NCBI RefSeq assembly: GCF_024599795.1
Contig: NZ_CP102246.1
Span: 3,286,001-3,350,000 of the forward strand
Source of the DNA: Enterobacter cloacae complex sp. R_G8
Lineage (GTDB): Bacteria; Pseudomonadota; Gammaproteobacteria; Enterobacterales; Enterobacteriaceae
Length of the DNA stretch: 64,000 nt
Reading direction: 5' to 3'
Shown piece after piece: positions 44,558 through 53,524 of this stretch. The first letter of the stretch is position 1; each line of letters begins with the position of its first letter. Under the pieces are notes generated by a model, which did no database searches, was not told the DNA's origin, and was given only the letters and a program-made list of their open reading frames with translations. The position numbers were made by a program, and so were the translations under genes.

Positions 44558-44963
44558 GTATGACCCTCAACGTGATGTTCCAGGGAAACGGTTCCCCATG
44601 GGATTTTCTTGTTAGAATGTTGTTTGAATCAGTACGAAACATAGATAATTACCCACAAGACACCAACTTAATTTTTACAACTTAGTAACATTATGTGACA
44701 ACATTCACGTTTAAATTTGAACGAACAATTAGCGCGATCATGATATTCATGGGTATTTTGTGGATATTATAAATACGCGTCACATTTCGCTGAGAGGGAT
44801 AAAAACCCACCGCTGAAATCAATACCGAAATGATGAATTCCGCACGACAGGTGCTTTATTAAAAGATAACCACGCGCGAGGTGAGAGCAGGAATAAACGA
44901 AGCTTCCCGGCATTACGCCGGGAAGGGATTACTGAAGAGAGGTAAAACGGTAATGTTTTACCT
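44558..44963. other. Gene-free region between AGCS symporter and phoH
   Basis: A 406-bp A/T-rich stretch upstream of the symporter gene and downstream of phoH. It holds a CRP-like site (44694-44709) and a perfect hairpin with CTTCCCGGC / GCCGGGAAG arms (44903-44925) that may end the phoH transcript. I see no plausible coding sequence. Confidence 0.7.
44694..44709. promoter_or_regulatory. CRP-like site upstream of AGCS symporter
   Basis: TGTGA-CAACAT-TCACG matches the CRP consensus TGTGA-N6-TCACA at nine of ten conserved bases. It lies 137 bp from the start codon, a plausible place for catabolite control of amino-acid uptake. Confidence 0.68.
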
Positions 44964-46031
44964 TCAGTCGGAATAGACTTGCAGCGTGCGCTGACACAAC
45001 GCCGATCGCACACAGTCATCTTTGGTGAAGCGAACCACCCCAATCATCTCATCTTCCTCAAAACGTGACATGGCGTCGCTCAATCCGGATTTCACGCCGG
45101 ATGGCAGGTCACATTGGGTAATATCGCCATTGACGATAACCGTCACGTTCTCCCCGAGGCGCGTTAAGAACATCTTCATTTGCGCAGCGGTCACGTTCTG
45201 AGCCTCGTCAAGAATGACGACCGCATTTTCAAATGTACGTCCGCGCATATAGGCGAACGGCGCGATTTCCACCTTGCCAATCTCTGGTCGCAGGCAGTAC
45301 TGCATAAAGGATGCACCCAGTCGCTTCACCAGCACGTCATAAACGGGCCTGAAGTAAGGGGCAAACTTTTCCGATATATCTCCGGGCAAGAAGCCGAGAT
45401 CTTCATCAGCTTGCAGTACCGGACGGGTAACAATAATTCTCTCCACGTCCTTATGGATCAGGGCTTCCGCTGCTTTGGCTGCACTGATCCAGGTTTTCCC
45501 GCATCCGGCTTCACCGGTTGCAAAGATGAGCTGTTTACTCTCGATAGCATTCAGGTAGTGCGCCTGAGCCTCATTGCGCGCCACAATTGGGGAATTATCA
45601 CGGCTGTCCCGCGCCATGCCAATTGCTTCTACGCCACTCATCTGCACAAGCGAGGTGACCGATTCTTCTTCACGCTGTTTATGACTACGTGAATCCCGTC
45701 TCAGCACACGTTTTGCTTCGCGACGAGCTTTGATCACTGCTTTTTGTCTTCCCATGGATAGCACCTTGAGTTGTTGGTATTCATCACACGCGCCAGCTTC
45801 GGCACGATTATGCGCACGAACATCAGAGGGTTGGCTTCCTTGTAAGCCATTGCTTGCCTTTCCGGATGACGAAACAGAATAGCTACGCGCACCATTCTGC
45901 ACGTCGGTAGAATCAGGTTTCTGAGTAGAAGGGGAGAATTTAGTGGTGAGGAAATCGCTGCCGGAGTCTGAGCCTCCGCGCCGGGTGCTGCGGTTGTTGT
46001 GTTTACCTTGTCCAGTACAGGACGCAACCAT
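44964..46031 (-). CDS. phoH: Phosphate starvation-inducible ATPase PhoH
   Basis: A cytoplasmic P-loop ATPase of the phosphate regulon. The conserved core begins MGRQKAVIKARREAKR; Walker A is GEAGCGKT (173-180 in the long form) and a Walker B-type VVILDEAQN follows. Two starts are possible. The 46031 ATG (355 aa) has GGAG 7 nt upstream and gives the length I recall for E. coli PhoH (354 aa). The 45755 ATG has AAGGTG 6 nt upstream and gives a 263-aa core protein. The extra 92 residues are Ser/Gly/Asn-rich and look unstructured. A Pho box lies upstream. Confidence 0.93.
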   Translation of the reverse strand: MVASCTGQGKHNNRSTRRGGSDSGSDFLTTKFSPSTQKPDSTDVQNGARSYSVSSSGKASNGLQGSQPSDVRAHNRAEAGACDEYQQLKVLSMGRQKAVIKARREAKRVLRRDSRSHKQREEESVTSLVQMSGVEAIGMARDSRDNSPIVARNEAQAHYLNAIESKQLIFATGEAGCGKTWISAAKAAEALIHKDVERIIVTRPVLQADEDLGFLPGDISEKFAPYFRPVYDVLVKRLGASFMQYCLRPEIGKVEIAPFAYMRGRTFENAVVILDEAQNVTAAQMKMFLTRLGENVTVIVNGDITQCDLPSGVKSGLSDAMSRFEEDEMIGVVRFTKDDCVRSALCQRTLQVYSD

Positions 46032-46171
46032 TCGCGATCTCCATAGTGATTCAGCATCACTGCCGGGAACTACCGCTGTCTTATCTTAAGTACATCAGGA
46101 GTTATCATAAATGCAACATTTATTTTACCTGACTGCAACTTTTAAGACTGCTCCTGCAGTTGAAATCAGTC

Positions 46172-46201
46172 TCATACAGGAATATTACAGAAATATAACA
46201 G
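46172..46201 (-). promoter_or_regulatory. Pho box (PhoB site) of phoH
   Basis: On the minus strand three CTGT repeats are spaced exactly 11 nt apart (CTGTTATATTT, CTGTAATATTC, CTGTATGA), each followed by A/T-rich sequence. This is the PhoB direct-repeat pattern, and it lies 141 nt upstream of the long phoH start. Confidence 0.88.
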
Positions 46202-46210
46202 AGAGATAGT

Positions 46211-46251
46211 CATAGGAAAAAATAATGTCCCCGCGAACTATCGCAGGGACA
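46211..46251 (-). terminator. Terminator of efeUOB
   Basis: TGTCCC-GCGA and TCGC-GGGACA arms (one mismatch) around loop ACTA-type sequence; the minus strand continues TTATTTTTTCC. Confidence 0.87.
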
Positions 46252-46255
46252 ATTA

Positions 46256-47539
46256 TCAGGCTTCGATCAGCCCTTGCGCGAGATACGCGTTCGAATCGCG
46301 TACCCCCGGCAGCGCGAAGAAATAGCCGCCACCGATAGGTTTAATATACTCTTCAAGCGCTTCACCGTTTAACCGCTTCTGCACGGTGAGGAAGCCTTTC
46401 TCCAGATCGTGCTGGTAGCAGACAAACAGCAGCCCCATATCGAGCTGACCCGAGTTGGTCACCCCCAGCGAGTAGCTATAGCCCCGGCGCATCATCAGGC
46501 TGGACTGCGTCTCTTTGGTGCGCGGGTTCGCCAGACGGATATGGCTATCCAGCGCAATGGTATCGCCATTGGGATCGCTGGCGTAATCCGGCACATCATG
46601 TTCGTGCTTCATGCCAAGCGGTGCCCCGCTCTGCTTGTCACGGCCAAAGATCGTCTGCTGCTCTTTGAGCGGCGTGCGATCCCAGAATTCCACATGGAAC
46701 TGAATCACCCGCACCGCCTGATAGCTCCCGCCCACGGCCCATGCTGGCTCGCCCTGATCGGCTGTAACCCACACCACCTCTTTCATTAGCGCGCTATTGC
46801 TGCTGTCCGGGTTGGCAGTGCCGTCCTTAAAGCCCAGCAGGTTAACCGGCGTCTCTTTGCCTTTGCTGCGGGCAGCATGGTCAGAGATAAACCCTTCCCG
46901 CTTCCAGCGCACACTCAGCAGATCCGGCGTGTGCTTGATAATATCCCGCAGGGCGTGGATCACCGTGTCCTGCGTATTGGCACAGATCTGCAGGAGCAGA
47001 TCGCCGTGGCACAGAGCCGCGTCCAGCGAGTCATTCGGGAAACGCGTCATTTTTTGCAGCACTTTCGGCTTCTGTTTTGCCAGCCCGTAGCGCGCATCAA
47101 ACAGCGATTCGCCCAGCGACACCGTAATGGTCAGGTTATCCGGAGCGATAAACGGCCCTAAGATCCCCGAGTCCATGGGCGGCAGACGCGGGTTAGGCGT
47201 TTCCGGTGCCGGCCCCCCGGCAGTCAGAAACGCGATGCGGGTGGTCAGCAGGCGGAACAGACGCTCCAGGTCAGCTTTATCGCTTGCCAGCGAATCAAAG
47301 GCCACCAGCATCATGGCGGCCTGCTGTGGCGTCAGAATGCCCGCCTGATGCTCACCATAGAACGGCTGCGTCTCCATACGGGCATTCGGTGACAGCGTGC
47401 CGGGTGCACTTTGCGGTTTTGCCGCATGCGCCACCGGACACCCTCCTGCCAGGGCAAATGCGCCCCCCAGCGCCCCTACCCCTTTCAACAACCGACGACG
47501 TGAAGGTTCCGCCACGTCGTATTCGTCATGCTTGTTCAT
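46256..47539 (-). CDS. efeB: Iron uptake deferrochelatase/peroxidase EfeB
   Basis: A periplasmic dye-decolorising (DyP) haem peroxidase exported by the Tat system; it works with EfeO and EfeU in ferrous/ferric uptake and has been proposed to take iron from haem. The 427-aa product has twin arginines in [14 protein letters not shown] (residues 13-26) and the DyP motif GFKDGTANP. It is the last gene of efeUOB, 5 nt after efeO. Confidence 0.97.
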   Translation of the reverse strand: MNKHDEYDVAEPSRRRLLKGVGALGGAFALAGGCPVAHAAKPQSAPGTLSPNARMETQPFYGEHQAGILTPQQAAMMLVAFDSLASDKADLERLFRLLTTRIAFLTAGGPAPETPNPRLPPMDSGILGPFIAPDNLTITVSLGESLFDARYGLAKQKPKVLQKMTRFPNDSLDAALCHGDLLLQICANTQDTVIHALRDIIKHTPDLLSVRWKREGFISDHAARSKGKETPVNLLGFKDGTANPDSSNSALMKEVVWVTADQGEPAWAVGGSYQAVRVIQFHVEFWDRTPLKEQQTIFGRDKQSGAPLGMKHEHDVPDYASDPNGDTIALDSHIRLANPRTKETQSSLMMRRGYSYSLGVTNSGQLDMGLLFVCYQHDLEKGFLTVQKRLNGEALEEYIKPIGGGYFFALPGVRDSNAYLAQGLIEA

Positions 47540-47544
47540 CGTGC

Positions 47545-48672
47545 TTAGTCCAGACCCAGTACGCCACGCAGCAGGGAGAGATCTTCCGCCAGGGTGGTAA
47601 TCGGGCCTTTCAGCGCATTACGATCGGCGTCGGTCAGTTTATCGTAGGTTTCAAACCCGTCTTTGGTGCGGTACTTCGCCAGAATGGTGTCGACTTTCTT
47701 AAAGTTGGCATCCACTTTTGCCAGCAACTCGCTGTTCTCTTTCTGCAGCTGAGGGCGCAGCAGGTTAACAATTTTCTGCGCGCCATCGACGTTCGCCTGG
47801 AAATCCCACAGGTCAGTGTGGCTGTAGCGATCTTCTTCACCGCTGATTTTGCTGGCGGCCACTTCTTCAATCAGTCCGGCCGCGCCGCCCACCACTTTTG
47901 ACGGCGGGAAGGCGAGTTCGCTGATGCGCTTTTGTAGCTCCAGCACATCGCTGTTGAGCTGATCGGCATACTTCTCCATCCCTTTGGTGGAGTTATCGCC
48001 AAACAGGGCTTTCTCCAGACGGTGGAAGCCGGTGAATTTTGGATCGGCCGCTTTCTGCTCGTAATCGTCTTCACGGGCATCAATGCTGCCATCAAGATCG
48101 GAGAACAGCTCCGCAATCGGCTCAATGCGCTCGTAGTGCTGACGGGTTGGCGCATACAGGGATTTCGCTTTGTCGAGATCGCCCGCTTTCACCGCATCCG
48201 TAAAGGCTTTGGTTCCCGCCGCCAGGTCTGCCGTCTCTTTGGTGACATACGCTTTATAGGCAGTGATGGCGTCGCCCAGGCTCAGCAGAGCCGTGCCTTT
48301 TGCGGCATCCGCTGTGGCATTCCCCTTGACGATGAGCTTACCCTTAGGGTTGGTCAGCAGACCGCAGGTCATGTCATATTCACCCGGCTGCAGGTTAGCC
48401 GTCATTTTCTGGCTAAAGCCCGGTGCAATATTTTCGCGCTCTTCCACGACCATCACGCCTTTGAGAATTTCCCACTCCAGCGCTTTCTGGCTGTGGTTCT
48501 GAATAATAAATTGTGTCTTACCGCTGTTGACCGTAATGGTCATCGGCTCACACTGCTTATCATTCACCGTCACCTTAACCTGTGGAATATCAGCAGCCTG
48601 AGCGGCGAAGGCAGAAGCAACAAGCGCTGCCACACCAACCTGTAACGCACTACGACGAAATTGAATTGCCAT
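47545..48672 (-). CDS. efeO: Iron uptake periplasmic protein EfeO
   Basis: A 375-aa periplasmic protein with signal peptide ([20 protein letters not shown]..., ending FAAQA), an N-terminal cupredoxin-like domain (about 28-120) and a C-terminal M75 imelysin-type domain with the HxxE metal motif in [16 protein letters not shown]. It delivers iron to EfeU. It lies between efeU and efeB. Confidence 0.97.
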   Translation of the reverse strand: MAIQFRRSALQVGVAALVASAFAAQAADIPQVKVTVNDKQCEPMTITVNSGKTQFIIQNHSQKALEWEILKGVMVVEERENIAPGFSQKMTANLQPGEYDMTCGLLTNPKGKLIVKGNATADAAKGTALLSLGDAITAYKAYVTKETADLAAGTKAFTDAVKAGDLDKAKSLYAPTRQHYERIEPIAELFSDLDGSIDAREDDYEQKAADPKFTGFHRLEKALFGDNSTKGMEKYADQLNSDVLELQKRISELAFPPSKVVGGAAGLIEEVAASKISGEEDRYSHTDLWDFQANVDGAQKIVNLLRPQLQKENSELLAKVDANFKKVDTILAKYRTKDGFETYDKLTDADRNALKGPITTLAEDLSLLRGVLGLD

Positions 48673-48715
48673 GACCCTTCCCTTTTAAAAGTATGTTGTA
48701 ACTACAGTAAGCACA

Positions 48716-49549
48716 TCAGGGCGCAGTACGCGACGACTGAGCGCTGGGGCGCGATGGCATAAAGAACAGCGCCAGCGCCGGAATAAGATAGATAAAGTAC
48801 ATCGCAACTTCGCTGACGCTTGGTGTTTCCTGGTAGCCGAAGATCCCTTCAAGCAGCGTGCCGGTCAGTGAATGGGTAGAAAGAACGTTGCTGAGATCGA
48901 ACGCCACATCCTGGAAGTGGTTCCACAGACCCGCCTCATGGAAAGCGCGGATCGCCCCTGCTGCCAGCCCTGCGGCCACCAGCAAAATGAACAGGCTGGT
49001 CCATTTAAAGAACGCCCCCAGGTTCAGGCGAATGCCGCCCCAGTAGAGCAGGAAGCCGAGCACCACGGCCGTTGCCAGCCCCAGCATCGCCCCTAGCGGT
49101 GGCCAGATCCCCACATCCTGCTGAAAGGCGGCCAGCAGGAAGAAAACGGACTCCAGGCCTTCACGCGCCACGGCGAAAAAGACCATCATGATCAGCGCCC
49201 AGCCGTGATGATTTCCCTTCTGCAGGGCGTTATCTACCGCCTGCTCCAGCTGCACCTTCACGTTACGCGAGACTTTACGCATCCAGAACACCATCCAGGT
49301 GAGGATCACGACCGCAATCACGGCAACGATACCTTCGAACAGCTCCTGTTCTTTCTGCGGGAATTCACCGGTGGTTTCATTGATCAGAATCCCCAGGCCC
49401 AGACAGAGCGCCGCGGCGAGGAAAACCCCTATCCACATCACGCCAATCCAGCGTCCACGCTGGGTTCGCTTCAGATAACTGGCGATGAGGCTAACAATGA
49501 GGGCCGCTTCGAGGCCTTCCCGTAACATTATGAGAAATGGAACAAACAT
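48716..49549 (-). CDS. efeU: Ferrous iron permease EfeU
   Basis: An inner-membrane Ftr1-like iron permease with seven hydrophobic helices and both REGLE motifs: residues 10-14 (LREGLEAAL) and 129-133 (AREGLESVF). The 277-aa gene is intact, unlike the frameshifted K-12 copy. A Fur box lies upstream. First gene of efeUOB. Confidence 0.97.
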   Translation of the reverse strand: MFVPFLIMLREGLEAALIVSLIASYLKRTQRGRWIGVMWIGVFLAAALCLGLGILINETTGEFPQKEQELFEGIVAVIAVVILTWMVFWMRKVSRNVKVQLEQAVDNALQKGNHHGWALIMMVFFAVAREGLESVFFLLAAFQQDVGIWPPLGAMLGLATAVVLGFLLYWGGIRLNLGAFFKWTSLFILLVAAGLAAGAIRAFHEAGLWNHFQDVAFDLSNVLSTHSLTGTLLEGIFGYQETPSVSEVAMYFIYLIPALALFFMPSRPSAQSSRTAP

Positions 49550-49605
49550 GCCGACACCTTAAATGTTTATCGCGGTCAACTGATGCAAAGAAAGGTAAAT
49601 TCTTG

Positions 49606-49624
49606 TGATAGTGATTATCATTAC
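49606..49624. promoter_or_regulatory. Fur box between efeU and the NupC-like gene
   Basis: TGATAGTGATTATCATTAC matches the Fur consensus GATAATGATAATCATTATC at most positions. It lies 57 nt upstream of efeU and about 180 nt from the divergent transporter gene. Confidence 0.86.
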
Positions 49625-49800
49625 GGCGATAAGAAAAACAAGCGAAATGTGTGGTGTTTTGATGACGAGTTGTAAACGCATCGCGGGGTAATAGTTACGC
49701 TCGTAACGTTCAGATTTATAAGTTATAATGAAAATGCCCATTTACGGTTAATCAGCGCTGTGGCTAAATATCCGCCTCGCAAACTAACCGAAAATAAACC

Positions 49801-50985
49801 ATGTTTAAGATTGTCCATTTCCTGCTGGCGCTGGTGATTATTCTTGCGCTTGCCTGGCTTACGAGTTTTGACCGCCGAAAAATTCGCATTCGCTTTGTTT
49901 TACAGCTGATCGTTATTGAAATCGCACTGGCATTCTTTTTCCTGCATGCCGAAAGCGGGTTATTCCTGATTAAATACGTCTCCGGTTTCTTTGAATCGCT
50001 GCTGAAATTTGCCAGCGAAGGGACCAATTTCGTCTTTGGCGGAATGGGTGAAAAAGGACTGGCGTTCATTTTCCTCGGCGTACTGTGCCCGATTATCTTT
50101 ATTTCCGCACTGATTGGTATTCTTCAGCACTGGCGCATTCTGCCGATTTTTATTCGGGTGATCGGGACACTGCTGTCGAAACTGAACGGTATGGGCAAGC
50201 TGGAATCCTTTAACGCGGTAAGCTCGCTGATCCTCGGACAGTCTGAAAACTTCATTGCCTACAAGGGCGTACTGGGCGATCTCTCGTCACGTCGTCTGTT
50301 CACCATGGCGGCCACGGCCATGTCGACCGTCTCCCTGTCGATTGTTGGTGCCTATATGACCATGCTCGACGCTAAATTTGTGGTAGCGGCGCTCGTTCTC
50401 AACATGTTCAGCACCTTCATTATTCTCTCCGTCATCAACCCGGTGCGCCCGGAAGCGGAGCCGGATATTAAGCTCGAAAAACTGCACGAATCCCAGAGCT
50501 TCTTCGAAATGCTGGGCGAGTATATTCTGGCTGGTTTTAAAGTGGCGATGATTATTCTGGCTATGCTGATTGGCTTCATTGCCCTTATTAGCGCCATCAA
50601 CGCCCTTTTCTCCAGCATATTTGGCATGAGCTTCCAGCAGATCCTGGGCTATGTGTTTTATCCGCTGGCGTGGCTGGTGGGTATTCCGCTGAGTGATGCC
50701 TTAAATGCCGGCAGTATTATGGCAACCAAACTGGTAGCGAATGAATTTGTGGCAATGATTGAGCTGCAAAAAATTGCGCATCAGATGTCACCGCGCGGAC
50801 TGGGGATTTTATCCGTGTTCCTGGTGTCGTTTGCTAACTTCGCCTCCATCGGTATTGTCGCAGGCGCAATCAAGGGCCTGAACGAGCAGCAGGGGAACGT
50901 GGTCTCGCGGTTTGGTCTGCGTCTGGTGTATGGCGCGACGCTGGTGAGTTTGCTGTCGGCGAGCTTTGCGGGCCTGGTATTGTGA
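49801..50985 (+). CDS. NupC family concentrative nucleoside transporter
   Basis: A 394-aa CNT-family nucleoside:H+ symporter resembling E. coli NupC across its length ([62 protein letters not shown]). It could equally be a second paralogue such as NupX/PsuT, so no symbol is given. A -10-like TATAAT lies at 49724-49729. It is divergent from efeU; E. coli has no gene here. Confidence 0.92.
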   Translation: MFKIVHFLLALVIILALAWLTSFDRRKIRIRFVLQLIVIEIALAFFFLHAESGLFLIKYVSGFFESLLKFASEGTNFVFGGMGEKGLAFIFLGVLCPIIFISALIGILQHWRILPIFIRVIGTLLSKLNGMGKLESFNAVSSLILGQSENFIAYKGVLGDLSSRRLFTMAATAMSTVSLSIVGAYMTMLDAKFVVAALVLNMFSTFIILSVINPVRPEAEPDIKLEKLHESQSFFEMLGEYILAGFKVAMIILAMLIGFIALISAINALFSSIFGMSFQQILGYVFYPLAWLVGIPLSDALNAGSIMATKLVANEFVAMIELQKIAHQMSPRGLGILSVFLVSFANFASIGIVAGAIKGLNEQQGNVVSRFGLRLVYGATLVSLLSASFAGLVL

Positions 50986-50990
50986 TGTGA

Positions 50991-51021
50991 TGCCGGGTGG
51001 CGCGCAGCGATCCCGGCCTAC
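50991..51021. repeat. REP-like palindrome after the NupC-like gene
   Basis: TGCCGGGTGGCGCGCAGCGA followed by TCCCGGCCTAC, the same type of element as at 39792 and 51544. Confidence 0.7.
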
Positions 51022-51029
51022 GATACAAC

Positions 51030-51054
51030 AACGGCGGGTTATCCCGCCGTTTTC
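51030..51054. terminator. Terminator between NupC-like gene and DUF3574 gene
   Basis: AACGGCGGG, loop TTAT, CCCGCCGTT followed by TTC; it lies between convergent genes and could serve both. Confidence 0.78.
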
Positions 51055-51055
51055 A

Positions 51056-51475
51056 TTAAAACTGCACGCACACCGGCTGATCGACCCGCATCACCGATTC
51101 CTGCGCGAAGCGGGATTTATAAATCCCACGTAACGCTTCAATGTTTTTCTCGCTCTGCGCATCTTTTCCGTGGATCAGCATCAACGCCTTGCTCGGTTCG
51201 CGTGCCACTTTCCCGTCGTTGCCCAGCCACTGTCCACGCGCATCAAACACCGTTAAGCCATCGCGAAAACGCGGCGTGACGTCCTGGTCAACAAACTGCT
51301 GCCACTCGTTGGGGGTGATCTGCGCTCCGGCAGGACGATTTAAGCCGAAATAGAGCGTGGTCTGCTGCATCTGGTTGTCCGCTTTGCAGGTCTCTGACGC
51401 CGTAGGCTGCGACGGCGCCGTGCAGCCCACCAGCATCATTAATGCCGCTACCATTAACCCTGTTTTGATTGTCAT
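51056..51475 (-). CDS. DUF3574 domain lipoprotein
   Basis: A 139-aa predicted lipoprotein with lipobox LVGC (Cys18) and a DUF3574 domain (LYFGLNRPAGAQITPNEWQQ, then DVTPRFRDGLTVFDARGQWL). The function is unknown. It has two further Cys (TCKAD near the N-terminus and QPVCVQF at the end) that may form a disulfide. Not present at this site in E. coli. Confidence 0.87.
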   Translation of the reverse strand: MTIKTGLMVAALMMLVGCTAPSQPTASETCKADNQMQQTTLYFGLNRPAGAQITPNEWQQFVDQDVTPRFRDGLTVFDARGQWLGNDGKVAREPSKALMLIHGKDAQSEKNIEALRGIYKSRFAQESVMRVDQPVCVQF

Positions 51476-51531
51476 GCTTCGCTATCCTCATTGTTATAAG
51501 TGCAGCGATATCACCGTAAATTACGGATTTT

Positions 51532-51574
51532 GGCAAGAAAAAAGCCGGGTGGCGCTGACGCTCACCCGGCTTAC
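51532..51574 (-). terminator. REP-like palindrome acting as putP terminator
   Basis: GCCGGGTGGCG-CTGA-CGCTCACCCGGC hairpin (51544-51570). On the minus strand, downstream of putP, it is followed by TTTTTTCTTGCC, so the repeat has the form of a rho-independent terminator. Confidence 0.75.
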
Positions 51575-51592
51575 AGTGTGCAGGAAGAAAAA

Positions 51593-53101
51593 TTACTCAG
51601 CCTGGAGCTTCGTCGGCGGCGCAGTGTGGTAATGGGCATCCGCTTCTGCAAAGCGTTTCTGCATGGAGGCAGACGGCGCTTTACCCAGCAGGCTGAAGAC
51701 CACAATACCGATACTGCCGAAGATGAAGCCCGGGATGATTTCGTACAGGCCCAGCCACGCGAACTGTTTCCAGACGATAACGGTCACTGCACCAATAATC
51801 ATCCCCGCCAGCGCGCCGTTACGGGTCATACGTGACCACATCACGGAGAACAGCACCACCGGCCCAAACGCCGCACCAAAGCCCGCCCACGCGTAGCTCA
51901 CCAGACCCAGCACGCGGTTTTCCGGGTTAGACGCCAGCGCAATCGCCACCAGCGCCACCAGCAGCACCATAAAGCGCCCTACCCACACCAGCTCTTTCTG
52001 GCTCGCGCCTTTACGCAGGAAAGCCTTGTAGAGGTCTTCAGTGATCGCACTGGAGCAGACCAGCAGCTGGCAGCTCAGGGTCGACATTACCGCCGCCAGA
52101 ATGGCAGAGAGCAGAATACCGGCAATCCACGGGTTAAACAGGATTTGTGCCAGCTCGATAAACACGCGCTCGGCGTTTTGGTTTACCGCGCCCGCCTGCG
52201 CCGGGTTATTGCTGAAGTATGCGATGCCAAAGAAGCCCACCGCGCACGCCCCTGCCAGACAGAGGATCATCCACGTCATACTGATGCGACGCGCATGAAC
52301 GATGGTGTGGTGAGAATCGGCCGCCATAAAGCGCGCCAGGATGTGCGGCTGACCGAAGTAGCCCAGACCCCAGCCCATCAGGGAGACGATGGCAACAAAG
52401 TTCAGCCCTTTGAGCATATCGACGTTTTCAATGCTCTTCTGCTTGATCACTTCCAGCGAATCGCCAAGACCGCCGACGGTGAAAATCACAATTACCGGGG
52501 TCAGGATCAGGGCGAAGATCATCAGGCTCGCCTGCACGGTGTCGGTCCAGCTTACCGCCAGGAACCCACCCACGAAGGTATAGAGGATGGTTGCCGCCGC
52601 ACCGGCCCACAGGGCGGTTTCATAGCTCATGCCGAAGGTGCTTTCGAACAGACGCGCACCGGCCACAATGCCGGAGGCACAATAGATCGTGAAGAACAGC
52701 AGGATCACCACCGCCGAGATAATGCGCAGGATGCGGCTGTTATCTTCGAAACGGCCGGTGAAGTAATCCGGCAGCGTCAGGGCGTTGTTGTTCGCTTCGG
52801 TATGCACGCGCAGACGGCCCGCCACCAGCTTCCAGTTAATCCACGCCCCAACGGTCAGGCCAATAGCGATCCAGCTTTCAGAAATACCGGAGATGAAAAT
52901 CGCCCCCGGCAGCCCCATTAACAGCCAGCCACTCATGTCCGATGCCCCCGCAGAGAGCGCGGTCACCATCGGGCCTAAACTGCGGCCACCCAGAATGTAG
53001 TCATCAAAGTTCTTTGTTGAACGCCATGCCAAAAACCCTATCAGGATCATGCCAAATATATAAACGAGAAATGTCACCAGCATCGGTGTGCTAATTGCCA
53101 T
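51593..53101 (-). CDS. putP: Sodium/proline symporter PutP
   Basis: A 502-aa SSS-family transporter with about 13 helices that imports proline with Na+. It begins MAISTPMLVTFLVYIFGMIL and has YILGGRSLGPMVTALSAGAS, SDMSGWLLMGLPGAI, the Na+/proline site region. Length equals E. coli. GGAG lies 7 nt upstream. It is divergent from putA over an operator-rich region. Confidence 0.98.
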   Translation of the reverse strand: MAISTPMLVTFLVYIFGMILIGFLAWRSTKNFDDYILGGRSLGPMVTALSAGASDMSGWLLMGLPGAIFISGISESWIAIGLTVGAWINWKLVAGRLRVHTEANNNALTLPDYFTGRFEDNSRILRIISAVVILLFFTIYCASGIVAGARLFESTFGMSYETALWAGAAATILYTFVGGFLAVSWTDTVQASLMIFALILTPVIVIFTVGGLGDSLEVIKQKSIENVDMLKGLNFVAIVSLMGWGLGYFGQPHILARFMAADSHHTIVHARRISMTWMILCLAGACAVGFFGIAYFSNNPAQAGAVNQNAERVFIELAQILFNPWIAGILLSAILAAVMSTLSCQLLVCSSAITEDLYKAFLRKGASQKELVWVGRFMVLLVALVAIALASNPENRVLGLVSYAWAGFGAAFGPVVLFSVMWSRMTRNGALAGMIIGAVTVIVWKQFAWLGLYEIIPGFIFGSIGIVVFSLLGKAPSASMQKRFAEADAHYHTAPPTKLQAE

Positions 53102-53524
53102 TCAAATTCTCCAAAAGTCGAGCGACAACCGTCCGGGTTGCCTTTGTTATGTCATCACCGGAACGGGGTGATGTGTGTATGTGTTTCTGTTGGCCGCGCG
53201 TATCCTGCCGTAAGCAGTGCTCGCACACAAACGATTTAACACTGCATTTACATCAAATTCATCCCTGGTTTTATATGTCTTTCCTATAGGTTGCACTCGC
53301 TCACATTTATACGGGTTGCACCTTTTAAAAGTGTTAAGTACCGCATAAAAACAGGCTTCCCATGCAGAAGCCAGCGCTTTTTTCCAGCTAACCATCCGTT
53401 AACAATCCATTCATTTTTCAGCTTGCAAGCCGGGTCACATTTAACACGGTTGCACAAAGTTGCAACATGGTGGATATTTCAGGCTAACCACCGAACATCA
53501 TGAAAGAACAACAGGAGTTTTGGC
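53102..53524. promoter_or_regulatory. putP-putA control region with PutA operators
   Basis: Four exact GTTGCA motifs occur at 53290-53295, 53315-53320, 53449-53454 and 53459-53464. GTTGCA is the core recognised by the PutA ribbon-helix-helix domain, which represses both genes when proline is absent. The last pair overlaps the likely putA promoter. No coding sequence is apparent in this 423-bp gap. Confidence 0.87.

Noticed and set aside
45734..46060. 108-codon frame overlapping the 5' part of phoH
   Set aside because: Different frame on the same strand, no domain, and overlaps a better-supported PhoH extension.
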